DNA of 32,500 nucleotides from Adiantum capillus-veneris (GCA_014529385.2 CM043945.1:147766741-147799240); one strand, 5' to 3'. Counted from the first letter of the stretch, positions 18,715 to 29,626 are shown. Notes: generated by a model from the letters alone, not told the origin. Program-made: numbers and translations.

Positions 18715-18894
18715 ATCCAAAGAAATGTCATCTAGCACAGCCAAGGATGAAGTGATTGAAGGGCTGATGCAAACCAAGGTTGAGTTGTCAAAGAAATCTA
18801 GGAGTTTGGTTTAGTTGCATTTGCGAATGAGGTTGAAGATGAAAGTGAAGGGCGTTATGAAGTGATTGAAGGGCTAATGCAAACCAAGGTTGAG
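18583..18894 (+). repeat. 207-bp tandem duplication, second copy partial
   Basis: The sequence from AAAGAAATCTAGGAG at 18583 recurs at 18790, an offset of 207; the second copy stops near 18894. Inside, GAAGTGATTGAAGGGCT occurs three times (18652, 18749 and in the second copy), the first two 97 bases apart. Confidence 0.9.
18708..18752 (+). pseudogene. Gypsy reverse transcriptase scrap (LNPKKC motif)
   Basis: A 15-codon stretch in a frame shifted from the Gag-protease reads Gln-Leu-Asn-Pro-Lys-Lys-Cys-His-Leu-Ala-Gln-Pro-Arg-Met-Lys, the conserved late motif of Ty3/gypsy RT that precedes the Leu-Leu-Gly-His segment. It shows that a deletion fused the end of the protease region to the end of RT. 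Short but specific. Confidence 0.6.
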
Positions 18895-19354
18895 TCGATA
18901 TGGGTATAGCAAATATCTGAAGCTTGTTACCTCTTCTCTATATAGATCAAATTCACCATTTAAACCATGCTAATCTCTGCTAATTAGAGATTCTCATCAA
19001 CCAACATCGTCATTTTTTTTATGGTGATCAACCTTGACGGCGGTGACATAAAGAGGAGGAGGAAGAAGAAAAGACCGGCGGTCATTTTTTACGATCTACA
19101 CAAGGGTGAGTCCAAACTTCTTCAAAGATTCACCATCACAATAATTCCCTCACTTCATTCGCCCATCCTTCTTCAACCCTTCAACTCATTTTATCCATTT
19201 TAAATGTACCGCTAACATTTTAGTGATTACTAACACTAACCAGTAACCTACTAACACTATCACAAACCGCTAACCTACTAACACAAAATATCCATTGACC
19301 TAACCTTAAAAGACATCTCACCTCAAGACATGTACATAGGAAAATCTCTCTCTC

Positions 19355-19394
<40 letters not shown>

Positions 19395-20390
19395 CTTCCT
19401 TAACACTCTAATTTCACCCAATCTACCATCAATAATGCCTTTTCTTGAGCCCATATCCATGATCAATCATACAAAGAAGGCCCACTATATTTTGATATTT
19501 ATTCAAAAATATCATAAGCTTTATTTGATTAGCTTGTAAATTAGGATTTTCAATAATCTAAATTAGGGGTCTCCAACCTTTAAATAGACACCTCTCCTTC
19601 TTGTAAATCATCTCCAATATCTTACAAAGCGTCCCAATACTCCATACGTGAGGAGAGATTTAGGTGTATTCATCACTTTATGAGCTTCACACTTGGTGTG
19701 AGAGAAGCTTTGATGCTACATATTGCAATGTCAAAGAGTGTGAGTGCCCTATCGCAAACCACTATTGTACATGTTGTTCCACTATCAAAAGTTGAGTTTT
19801 TGGTGCTTCAAAGACATGCTTGGCTTAAGAATCTTTGTCCTTCCACTTGTGTAAAGTTCTTTGGGAAATGCGAGGTGGCTTGTACCTTTTAAGTTCTATC
19901 ATTTGAGCTTTTTTGAGAAAGTGCTTAGTGTGTTTTCATTGTCAAGTTCTTGCTCATTGTAAGAGAGTATGGCGGTGAGAGGTGTCCCACAACCCTAAGA
20001 CAATGTGTGTGTGTGTGTTGGTGATGATTAGCATTCACTAAGCATTGGGTCAGTTTAGTGAAATCTCTACGATAGCATCATAACGAACCATCTCCATTTG
20101 CAAGTCACAGACGAGTTATTACACAAGTTCCATTTCTCTCTCTCTTCCCTTTTATCTATCTCTCTCTTGCTTCATTTGGTGCGTGTCTTGGTGTGAGATT
20201 TCTTGTGTGTGTTTTGTTGTGCCTCTTCTTGGTCGTGAAAAAATATCTCTTTCGTCCTAGTTCACATCCCATAACTAGGTGGTGCCCATTCATTTGTTTG
20301 GTTGTGGGTGGTTCGTTGTTGCTTTTTCTTGCTTGTGGTTTCCCCAGCCCCAATTGAGCAGCATTGGAGGCTTGAGGGTGTTTAGAGGTC
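18895..20390. other. Unassigned, with (TC)n
   Basis: No recognisable gene. A short ORF at 19021 starts with a basic stretch and is followed by a GGTGAGT donor-like sequence, but nothing else supports an exon. TTTAAATAGA near 19580 is TATA-like. T/C-rich tracts near 20135-20165. Confidence 0.3.
19345..19390. repeat. (TC)n microsatellite
   Basis: About 46 bases of TC repeats with one A interruption. Confidence 0.95.
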
Positions 20391-20690
20391 GCCTCTCTTG
20401 TTTCTTATCCCTAACCGCCTCACTAGAATTAAAGTGAAGTGCAACCTATATGGGATGTTATGGGATCTGTTGGAGCTCTATCACTATTGGCAATTAGGTA
20501 AAGAAATATCTTCTTTTTATGATAGAATGTAGGCATCCAAAGACCTTGAAATTATCCCTCATGCCTATCTGGCTTTAAAGTTCTCTACTTACTTGAGGGT
20601 GATCCCATGGTATGTGGAAGTAGGTAGATGGGGTAGATCTCTTGAAGCAGACTTTGATACGTGTCTAATATAGCCCCATTGATGAGGGGT
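20391..20690 (+). other. Unassigned open frame with one TAG
   Basis: A frame from 20391 stays open for almost 100 codons apart from TAG at 20529-20531. The product is rich in Leu, Tyr and Trp. I see no family; it may be chance or an old element fragment. Confidence 0.2.
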
Positions 20691-21180
20691 CGAATCCTAT
20701 AGTGTTTTCTTTGTGTGATTGGATCTCTAATAGGAAGTAGCATAGGTTTGTTGTCTCTACAAGCAGTTGTAGGGTGTGAGCCTCTCCAAATAGTAAGGGA
20801 TGCCTCTCTTTGATGGCTCTAATATACACTATATATGCACACATAGCGATCCTCACTGTCCACTTCCCTTTTTGTGTAATTTGTAAATCCTCTCGGATCT
20901 AGGGATGTGAGATAATGTAAGATCCCCAAATTTAGGGTATTTTATATATTTTTATTAAATGAGACTATGTGTATTTCACTCCTGATTTTATAGCCCATAA
21001 ATATGGTGTGACAAGTTATGGGAATAATTTGGCCTTAGTAATGTGTTTCATTGCCTTACTTTGACTTTTAGATGCACTCTAGGATTTTATAGCACACTTG
21101 GGGATTCACACAGGGTATTAATAAACCCTATACTTACATGCAATGAGACAATAAAATGAACCCTTTTTAATTAGAAACCA
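20691..21180. other. AT-rich, possible LTR start
   Basis: No gene. TGTAAGATCCCCAAATTTAGG at 20915 resembles the start of chromovirus LTRs, but the sequence is cut by the Copia-2-family fragment at 21181 and no partner is present. Confidence 0.25.
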
Positions 21181-21645
21181 GACCATCGCGGCATTTTTTC
21201 CCTCACTAGGAGGTTTTGTCCCCCGTGCATTGTATATATGCCCATCACTCTAGGGCTATCTTATCTTTCCATTGCACACTAAGTAATACACTCTCTGTTG
21301 TGTGCCTTGATCTTCCTTCATCTTCTTCAAGATGTGTGTGTTTTCCTTGCAATCCTAATTCCATCAATTGGGATCAGAGCAGGTTGCATCCTGCTGGGCT
21401 TAGTCGCCAGCAGCTCCAGCACAAGCTTGCTCACTTTCTTCGATTTCTGTGAGCTTTGGTGAGCGTTCGCAGGTTGACAAATATTTTGGGAGAGGTGAAG
21501 GAGCTCAATTTGCTCAAATTTTTTATTGAGCTCATTTTGGCCTTTGTTTCCACTACAAGAAGTACTATGCCGGCTATTTTGTCATTTTGGCAAAATTTTT
21601 GTCAGTGTCATTTTTTGCATAACAAGTCCCTTATAGTCTTCTACG
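21181..21645 (+). repeat. Copia-2-family fragment: partial LTR, primer site, leader
   Basis: 21181-21366 matches the Copia-2 LTR without its first ~45 bases. After two bases lies the primer site TGGGATCAGAGC (21369-21380), then leader matching 25773-26031. The match stops at 21645, exactly where R copy B begins. No coding part remains. Confidence 0.85.
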
Positions 21646-22228
21646 GTCCATTTCTGCTTTGCATCTTCTTGCGAATTGTGGTAGACTTTAGCATTCAGTG
21701 TTGTTCTATTGTCTAACCGCTTCTTGAGTATCTTGGGATATCGTTGAGGTCTATACCTAGTGGTTCTTCTTTCTTAGGAGGGACCTGGATGCACTTCATA
21801 TAATTTGATCTTTGGTTATGGTATCCATATTTGTCTGCTACCTCTGTAGTACTCCTATGCCTTTAAACTCCATTGTGATGATATCCATCACATGTGTTTG
21901 TCTTGCTATTCTAATCTTCCATCTTTAATCCACACTGCATCACTAACTTCTATTAGAGTGCTCGTAACAAACACTTGCTTGACTTTCTCTCGCTTTTGAT
22001 ATACCTTTTCTTTTCTGGGTGGCTCCCTCGAGGTTTTATGTGGGTCAGCAAAATGACTTGATGTTCCTAGAGCGCGATTTTCTTGAAGAAGTTGATCCAT
22101 ATAGAGGCATATGTTGTCACACCTTTTATTCTCATTGGTGGAAGTTCCACTTTAGCTTTACCTTTGTTTACAAGATCTATCTTTGATTCTTGTGACATGT
22201 GCAACTATGAATCCAACATTAGTGGTAC

Positions 22229-22600
22229 CTATATCGATTGCTTACTACCACTTGGGAAAGAGAGTATTAACATTGTATCTTCTCTGTAGCCCTTCTGTTG
22301 TTCTAACCACTTATGTCCAAGGATGACATCTGTAAGCATGTCTTTTGAAGAATTTACTTGAAACTTTACATGTTCTTCATGCTTTTGGATGCTAAGGGTA
22401 GCAACCATTTCTCCTTGACTTGTAGCCATACCTAGCATTGCTTTATTGTCCTGTTAGCATGGAGTGATCTCGAGTATTCTTTGGATACAGTGTGCAACCA
22501 TATTGCATTCTATTTCTTTATCTAGTACAGCATTGCCTCTCACACTTGCTCCATTTTCACATTGAGGACTATAGCTATCCTCCTTGGTGGTTCTCTTGAA
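22229..22600 (-). pseudogene. R copy B: second retropepsin-like half
   Basis: Contains Ala-Val-Leu-Asp-Lys-Glu and Cys-Asn-Met-Val, then Gly-Glu-Met-Val-Ala-Thr-Leu-Ser-Ile, and Asp-Val-Ile-Leu-Gly-His-Lys-Trp-Leu. DKE replaces the catalytic DTG/DSG, as in copy A. A stop and shift separate the two ends of the domain. Confidence 0.5.
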
Positions 22601-22931
22601 GATTTCTGTCTTGCTTTGGCCATAGTCTCGTCATGATCTAGTTGTATCTCTATGGAAGGTGACTTGAGACTTTGTTTTCCACTCTGAATTCCATTTGTTG
22701 ATTCAATTGGCAATGATGGATCGATATTTGATTTTTACATTGCTTCTTGGTTGTCTGTAACCTTGATCTTCTTAACTTGTAGCTTCGATGGCACTCTCTG
22801 CTTAATATCTTTTGTGGTTGTTGTTTGTTCTATTTGTGCACTTGATATTGCTTGATTTGCTTTAAGTTCTTTGGAGGTTTTATTCAATGGACATGAATGA
22901 TCTTCAATAAGCTTTACTTTGGCATCGGTCT

Positions 22932-23489
22932 TCATGCACTTGAGGACTTTGTGCTATCTTCCATCAATGACCAGTCTTGGTCTTCATTCTTTGTTGTCTT
23001 TGAAAACTGCATCTTGTTTGAACTTTGTATCTCTAAAACATTTTGGGACAATGGCATTCCCAACATGATATTATCTATAATATCTTTTGTTGGGATCACA
23101 TGGAACTGAGCTATGATGATCTTTGAACCTATTTGAATGGCAGTGGGAATGATTCCCCAACATTCCGCTCTTTTGTTTCCATATATGCTAATGAATTCTA
23201 GAGCATCTTCAAGTCGTGGTTGTCCGCATCTTTTCCAGGTGTGAAAAGACATGAGATTCTTGTCTAGCTGAAAATCTAGCTTTACTTCACTTGAGAGCTT
23301 TTCTTCGTATTCGCCAATAATGTTGCACTTGATCTTCTCAGGATTTCTTTTTGTATAGACTGATTTTTTCTGTGGCAGTGTTGTTGGGTTGAGCTTTTGT
23401 TGCATCTTCTTTGTTTTGTTTGCCTTCTTCAGTTGTTGTTGGCTTGTTTGTCTTTGATACCACACTTTTTGCTTGCAATTGTTGAGCAT
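22932..23489 (-). pseudogene. R copy B: first retropepsin-like half (185 codons)
   Basis: Longest unbroken piece of this domain. A Gln/Lys-rich N-terminus is followed by Lys-Leu-Asp-Phe-Gln-Leu-Asp-Lys-Asn-Leu-Met-Ser-Phe-His and a Leu-Glu-Asp-Ala-Leu-Glu-Phe segment. Then come Cys-Trp-Gly-Ile-Ile-Pro, Ile-Ile-Ala-Gln-Phe-His-Val-Ile and Ile-Met-Leu-Gly-Met-Pro. Copies A and C agree at most positions. A frameshift follows, and the linker continues in another frame (22735-22935). Confidence 0.5.
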
Positions 23490-24375
23490 TATCTACCTGC
23501 ATTTAAGTAACCTTTGATCTTAAAAGTTTCACTATACATTTTGACAAATATGTCTCTTTGGAGGATATTTTGGTGACCTTTGTGTTGATTTTCTATCCTT
23601 AGCTTCTGTCAAATTTGAACTATGCTTCACTTGTCTTAGTAGCTTGAGGCTTTGCTTCATCCATATGGGTTTGTTGGTATTTGTTTCCATCTGCATCTTG
23701 TTATGCATACGTGAGCTTGGTCACATGAAATTGCTTGAACACTATGGGATTCGTCAGCTTTTGACTTTGAATTGTGCAGATCAGCTGAAACTTTTATCCT
23801 TGATGATCTTCATATTGGAACTTGTCTCTAGATTTTGTAGGAATCTGGGCTAGCTGAAAACTTCTAGCAACCATATGATCCTTTAATGGATTTTTCTTTA
23901 AAGGGGTTTGGCTAAAAGTTCCAGGGCTTCTAATTGGTGTTGCATGTCTTGGTACAAGAGATAAGCTTGATAGATTTGTACCTCCCCCCCTCCTAGGGTG
24001 GTCATTAAAGGGTTCTCTTTGAGTTGGGCTCAAAATTGTTTGGCTTTAATTTGATTCGTAATAAAAAGAGAGAGTAGAGAGTCGCATGATTTGCCTCCAA
24101 TCGACAAACATAGAGAGAATCTCCTTGGGCATCTTTCATTTTCCTTCTTTTTGTTGTGGCTGCATAATAACTTACCTTATTAAGGCTTATTGGCATCGAT
24201 GGCGGGTCCAGCAGAGCAGTGATGAAGGCGATGGTGGGTTGGCAGCAAAAAATGGAGGGCCTGTAGTGTTGATAGCATGAGCTGATGTGAGGAAGGCGGG
24301 GCTCGTGTAGAGCTTGGAGCGTAGGCATGCATGTGCACGTGGTCCTTGCAACGAAGACACAGAGAGTGGTGAAGT

Positions 24376-24377
<2 letters not shown>

Positions 24378-24469
<92 letters not shown>
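24378..24469. repeat. (GA)46 microsatellite
   Basis: 92 bases of uninterrupted AG/GA repeat, with further short GA tracts to about 24660. Its minus strand yields spurious Leu-Ser repeat ORFs. Confidence 0.98.
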
Positions 24470-24474
<5 letters not shown>

Positions 24475-24699
24475 ACGCAATGGGGAATAGGCTGCTTGGT
24501 CGGTGCACCAATGACAAGGAGAGAAAGAGAGAGTGTAAACAGTGCTCTCAGTGAAGGATGAGAGAGAGAGAGAGAGAAACTAAAATGGCAACTACACGCA
24601 GCAAAGAGAGAGAAAGCGTGGACGGCATCGCGATGACGAGTAGCAAGAAGAAGAGAGAGAGACAGAGGTATTCATCATGATTTTTTTCGGGGGCGGTGG

Positions 24700-25530
24700 G
24701 GCGGGGGGTTGACTTAATTTACTCTTAATCAATGCAGGAGGCGATTCTCACTAACTAATCCATCAAAATTGAATTTTGGCCCGAATCTCAAAATTTTATC
24801 TCCGAACTTGTCATGAACGCCTACCCTTTACCAAAGCACACACTAAGAACTCGTAAAAATTTGTCAACGCTCACATCGAAGCAAAAAAAATCAAATTTTA
24901 ATTTTTCAAATGTCTGAAAATTACTCAAAAACGCTAAAAATCACCCAAAAATTCAAAAAAATCCCAATTCCATAATCTCAAAAAATCATCGGCAATCACA
25001 ATCAAACACTTTCAAAACGCACAAGAGTAGTTTTTGCCAAAAATGCAAATTACGATAAAATCATCGAACTAACCTCGAAAAATGCACAAAACTCAACAAT
25101 GAGGGCACAAAAGTGGCTCAAAAGCATGCCTAATTTTGCACACAAAACATCTCTTAAAGATCACAAAATGTCAAATTTTAACGGAAGTAATTCAAAATTA
25201 ATGCAAAAATTACCAAAAAAATACCCCAAAAAATTATAGAGGAATGGTTAGCCAAATCAAATCACAATTAGCACATTGATTTAATTGCCAATCAATTTTG
25301 TCAATAAAAACCAAAACTAGGCAATTAAACCGGCAAACTTAGGTAAAGAATTGACGCATTTGGAGTTTGTAAATCCTTGTTTTGTGCTCAAAAACGGAGC
25401 AATTAACCATCGCATACAAAAAATTTACAATCAAGCATCGGATTAATCATGCACAATAATAAACTTTTAGGCACACACACTAATAATTGACAATTTTTAC
25501 CAATTTTTAGGTGCACACACACTAGCGTTA
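24700..25530 (-). other. AT-rich noncoding, possible element leader
   Basis: A-rich on the plus strand, no ORF. It is the continuation, across Copia-2, of the sequence at 27741-28394. Read on the minus strand it follows LTR G1', so it may be that element's long untranslated leader. Confidence 0.3.
25526..25530. other. Copia-2 target site duplication, left
   Basis: CGTTA, identical to 27736-27740; the 5-bp size is standard for copia integrase. Confidence 0.9.
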
Positions 25531-25758
25531 TTTTACCATATACATGTGGTAGTGCTCTATGTGAACATACTTAGGACGGTCGGGGCATTTTTTCCCTCAC
25601 TAGGAGGTTTTTTTCCCCGTGTGTTGTATATACGTCCATCACCTAGGTCTATCTTGTCTTTCCATTGCACACTAAGTAATACACTCTCTGTTGTGTGCCT
25701 TGAGCTTCCTTCGTCTTCTCCAAGCTGTGTGTGTTTTTCTACAACCCTAATTCCAACA
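25531..25758 (+). repeat. Copia-2 5' LTR
   Basis: 228 bp, ends ...AATTCCAACA. The starting TG has decayed to TT. Contains the TTTTTTCCCTCACTAGGAGG tract and a TATA-like TTGTATATAC. Confidence 0.93.
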
Positions 25759-25760
25759 AT

Positions 25761-25772
25761 TGGGATCAAAGC
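25761..25772 (+). other. Copia-2 primer binding site
   Basis: TGGGATCAAAGC, two bases after the LTR, two differences from the initiator tRNA-Met complement; the family copy at 21369 has only one. Confidence 0.85.
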
Positions 25773-26118
25773 AGGTTGCATCATCTTGGGCTTAGTCGCC
25801 AGTAGCTCGAGCACACGCCTGCTCACTTCCTTCAATTTCTGTGAGCTTTGGCGAGCGTCCGCAGGTTGACAAATATTTTGGGAGAGGTCAAAGAGCTCAA
25901 TTTGTTCTAATTTTTTATTTGGCTCATTTTGGCCTTCATTTCCACTATAGGAAGTATTGCGCAGGCTATTTTGTCATTTTGGAAGAATTACTATCAATGT
26001 TGTTTTTTGCATAACAGGTCCCTTATAGTTTTCTACGAGTTGTGATATATAGCACATGTTGTTTTCTCTTCATTTATCCTCTTTTTGGGCAATTTTCACA
26101 TCAGGTGCAACATTTGCC

Positions 26119-27429
26119 ATGGTTGACAACAACACAAATGTGTTCAAGATGTTTGTTGTTGAGGACAGATTGGATCGGAACAATTACCCTATGTGGGCAC
26201 CTTTATCAAGTCGTACTCGTTCAAGTTCTCACCATGCATCAGATTGTTATGCTTTGGTTGTGTCTAGCTTACATGATGTTGAGGAACCTCTATCTTTTGA
26301 TGAAGCACAAAATTCAAAAAATTGGATGGCTACCATGCAATTAGAATATGACGCACTTATAGAAAATGACACGTGGACTTTATGTGATTTTCCTCCTGGA
26401 ATAAATTCCATTGGTACAAAGTGGGTTTACAAGTTGAAATGCAAGCTGGATCGTGAGATTGATCGCTATAAGGCTCAACTTGTTGCAAAAGGTTATGCAC
26501 AACAAAAAGGCATAGATTATGAAGAGACTTTCGCTCCCACTTGTTGAATGACTACTGTGCATTTTCTATGTGCATTGGCAGCTCATTTTGGTTGGGATGT
26601 ATATCAGTCAAACATTGTTACTACTTTCTTGAATGGTGACATATTTGAGGAAGTTTATGTAACGCAGCCTCATAGTTTTTTCAAGAAAGGACAAGAGGAT
26701 AAAGTGTGCAAATGTAACAAAGCTTTGTATGGGTTGAAGCAATCTCCTCGTCATTGGTATGAGAAGGCTGACACTCATTTGGTCAAACAATGCTTTCATA
26801 ACAGTTTAACAAAAAGCACATTGTATGTAAAGCGTGAGAGTGATGTACTTCTCATTGTGGTTCTCTATGTAGATGATTTGTTGATCACCTTACCAAGTGA
26901 GAGACATATTGCTAAATTTAAGGCTGATTTGAATGCTACTTTTAAGATGAAATATTTGGGGTTGTTGCATCATTAATTGGGTATACAGTTCAAGTAGTGT
27001 GATGGTGATATTGCCTTGTGTCAGACATGTTACATAAAGGCATTGCTATGTAAGTTTGGACTTGAGGATTGAAAACCTATTTCCACTCCCATGGAAACAA
27101 GTTTGAAATTGAGTCTTCATGATGTGGTGATCCTGTCGATGTCACTCTTTACCAAACTACTGTTGGCTACCTCAATTATGTATGCAATCAAAGGCTGGAT
27201 ATTCAGTTTGCAGTCTCACAGGTCAGCAGATTCATGCATAGGCAAAGGTCTCACAAAGCACATTGAGGTGCATTACCACTATGTCAGGGAGAGGCTCTCA
27301 GCATGAGAGATCATCTTGGCTTATGTGCCAATACAAGACAACCTTGCAAATCTTTTCACAAAGGCATTGTCTCGTGAGAAGTGAGAAGCTTTACGCAAAT
27401 CCTGGGGCTTACTTCCCTTTGTGGATTGA
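26119..27429 (+). pseudogene. Copia-2 Gag-RT fusion with decayed RT/RNase H
   Basis: From ATG 26119 the first 27 residues are a copia Gag start (Glu-Asp-Arg-Leu-Asp then Asn-Tyr-Pro-Met-Trp-Ala). Near 26203 the frame passes without break into the pre-RT segment (Trp-Met-x-Ala-Met-x-x-Glu-Tyr-Asp-Ala-Leu). RT motifs follow: Gly-Thr-Lys-Trp-Val-Tyr, Leu-Tyr-Gly-Leu-Lys-Gln-Ser-Pro, Tyr-Val-Asp-Asp. Lesions: TGA 26545-26547 (Arg usual), TAA 26974-26976, TAG and TGA after, and a frameshift near 27135. At about 27255 the sequence jumps to the C-terminal His-Ile-Glu-Val-His-Tyr-His, so the RNase H Asp-x-Asp core is missing. Confidence 0.92.
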
Positions 27430-27496
27430 TCATGTCCTCAGAGCATGACACTACCCTATACTCTATGTGCCAGCTCTCGTTTATCGTATCACTCCC

Positions 27497-27504
27497 AAGG
27501 GGGA
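27497..27504 (+). other. Copia-2 polypurine tract
   Basis: AAGGGGGA two bases before the TG of the 3' LTR. Confidence 0.85.
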
Positions 27505-27506
27505 TT

Positions 27507-27735
27507 TGTTACCATATACATGTGGTAGTGATGTGTGTGAATACACTTAGGACCATCGGGCAATTTTTTCCCTCACTAGGAGGTTTTTTCCCTTGTGCAT
27601 TGTATATATGCCCATCACTCTAGGGGTATCTTATCTTTCCATTGCACACTAAGTACTACACCCTCTATTGTGTGCCTTGAGCTTCCTTCGTCTTCTCCAA
27701 GCTGTGTGTGTTTTCATGCAACCCTAATTCCAACA
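27507..27735 (+). repeat. Copia-2 3' LTR
   Basis: 229 bp, TGTTACC...TTCCAACA, followed at once by CGTTA (27736-27740), the right-hand target duplication. Confidence 0.95.
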
Positions 27736-27740
27736 CGTTA

Positions 27741-28394
27741 ATCTTGTTGAAATTGCAAATTGATCACACAAATATCTAATTGAGCATGACCATAACACAA
27801 ATCAATCATCACAATTGCAAAATCATTAAGCACACATTGATTTTTGGTGCACACAGAAGGACAAAATAGTGCATATACCTAAAATTAGGCATACACACAC
27901 TCAATTAGAGTGTACAAACACTTGATTTTTAAGCACACAATTGCAATTGACCATTCAAGGAAGAGATTAGGCAAATAAACATTGCACATTAGTATATGAA
28001 ACCATCAATTTACACACATTTGATTCCAAGAAAATTTTGGCATTACGACGGCATGTAAATGCACAGAATAACGATGTAAACAATGGCGAGGGATACCGTA
28101 CAAGTTTTGAATCCAATGGCACCATCCAACCGCCAATTACGCAATGTGTTGGCCGATTTTATCGATACTCAAAAGCCTAATCTTGCATTCCAAAATCATC
28201 AAATCATGAAGTGGCACAAACCGACATTGTTAGAATACAATCCAAGCCTCTAATTAGGCAAATATCAAAGAATAAGCACAAAATGTTAGTCCAATTAGTA
28301 GAAATATAGTGTGTACATTAACAAAAATTAGTGAAATTAGCAAGGAATTAGTGTGAAATTAGAGTGTGTAGGTACCATCGTAGCATAGGTCCAA
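27741..28394 (-). other. AT-rich noncoding, continuation of the possible leader
   Basis: No ORF. Lies between the Copia-2 target duplication and LTR G1'. Together with 24700-25530 it formed one stretch before Copia-2 inserted. Confidence 0.3.
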
Positions 28395-29276
28395 TGATCA
28401 CAAATAATTGTCAATCCAGAGAGTTGAGCTACTCTGCTAGGGGATTGAAACACTCTTTGTTAGTGATCTAATCATGTTCAACACGAATGGCAACTCTATG
28501 AGGCAAGCTTCCTTGCCTATGGAGAAGCTAAGCCATGATGTCTGGAAATTTCCACATCGACTTCTCTTCACCTCAATTCAACCCAATCACACAAACTAAT
28601 GATTGCAAAGATACACACATCACTAATCCCATCATGAAATACACTAATCACATGGGTACATACATAGATCTAATTAGCATCTGCACTCCATCAAGACTAC
28701 ATGCACACACCAAGAATAGAGGGCAATCACACAAGGTTAGAGCAAGATTAACCACTAATTAATTACAATCTAGCTAATCAAAGCATCATTAACAATCATA
28801 AGAGAGTATGAGAGAGGCATAGTGAAAGAGAATTAAGCATTGATTAGTGTTAATCAAATCACAAGAGCAAGGAGAAGCTCAATGACTCCATAGCCACACA
28901 CCTCATGAGCTCTCATCAAAGAGTGGTCTTAACAAATGAGAATGAGAACCCTAATTCCATTTACACATTGCCTTATATGCCTAGGGTAAAAGTATGCAAT
29001 TTCCAAGTGCTCAAGGCATTTAGGGCTCCAGAACTTTTTGAATCTACAACCTAGGCACACTAACTAACCTATTCTTTACAATTCATTGAGCTCGTAACAC
29101 GTTACAATTATTACAATGGCCTGAAATAAATGAAGAATTTACAATACATGACCATTTTGAAAAAATATGAAAATGTGTAACTCCAATCTTCAATGCTACT
29201 CCATATTTATTTTCGATGTGCATTAGTACATCTTGGGCCTTTAGAAACTTGTGAACTAACGTCGGCTCAATTAACA
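28395..29276 (-). repeat. LTR G1' (inverted partner of G1)
   Basis: 882 bp. On the minus strand it begins TGTTAATTGAGCCGACG, carries a CATATAAGG TATA-like box and ends ...GATCA, matching 10906-11794. No polypurine tract precedes it and no flanking duplication is evident, so it is a 5' LTR of a truncated element or a solo LTR. The next ~20 bases also match G1. Confidence 0.7.
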
Positions 29277-29283
29277 TTTGGTT

Positions 29284-29612
29284 ATTTGGATTTTGACCAT
29301 GTATGTGAAACAATGTGGTTGAAGAATTTGTTGTATGACTTAGGAGTTGAAGTGGATGGCAACGTGGTGATTTATTGTGACAATATAAACAATATTATGT
29401 TGGCAAAAATTTGAGTTTCTCATAAACAAGCAAAACATATTGAGGTACATTATCATTATGTACGTGAGAAGGTGATTGATGGTGAGATTGACTTGGTTCA
29501 TGTGATGGCAGATGATCAAGTTGCGGATATATTTACAAGGCACTTGGAAGAGACAAGTTTGCATACTTTAGAGAATCATTGGGTGTGCATGATATGCAAG
29601 CTCATTCTAAGC
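29284..29612 (+). pseudogene. Copia-3 RNase H C-terminal fragment
   Basis: A frame with one TGA (29412-29414) encodes the end of copia RNase H: Cys-Glu-Thr-Met-Trp-Leu-Lys-Asn-Leu-Leu, Ile-Tyr-Cys-Asp-Asn-Ile, Lys-His-Ile-Glu-Val-His-Tyr-His-Tyr-Val-Arg-Glu and Asp-Gln-Val-Ala-Asp-Ile-Phe-Thr. The upstream part of the element is missing; LTR G1' lies directly to the left. Its C-terminal sequence resembles that of Copia-2, but the LTR differs. Confidence 0.88.
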
Positions 29613-29626
29613 TTGAGGGGGAGAAA
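29613..29626 (+). other. Copia-3 polypurine tract
   Basis: TTGAGGGGGAGAAA, the usual form in plant copia elements, directly before TG at 29627. Confidence 0.8.

Larger units (their letters stand above)
21646..24060 (-). mobile_element. R copy B
   Basis: Second copy of the RT-less family, on the minus strand. Going down in coordinate it matches copy A from the purine-run region (24050-23820) through the VFKQLHV block (about 23690-23790), protease-like halves (23040-23330 and 22270-22600), Ser/Lys linker (about 22000-22190) and tail (about 21660-21930). It is truncated in the tail by the Copia-2-family fragment and lacks the zinc-knuckle part. One intact frame remains (22932-23489). Confidence 0.7.
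25531..27735 (+). mobile_element. Copia-2: internally deleted copia element
   Basis: 2205 bp with both LTRs, primer site, leader, polypurine tract and perfect CGTTA target duplications. Internally the first ~28 residues of Gag are fused to the region before RT, so most of Gag, protease and integrase are gone. The RNase H core is deleted too. The LTRs are about 87% identical by eye, so it is clearly older than Copia-1. Fragments of the same family occur at 21181-21645. Confidence 0.95.

Noticed and set aside
19021-19203. Possible host exon with donor-like GGTGAGT
   Set aside because: One short ORF with a basic stretch; no acceptor, no second exon and no family match.
24005-24517. Minus-strand ORFs with long Leu-Ser repeats
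   Set aside because: They are translations of the (GA)46 microsatellite in several frames and have no other support.
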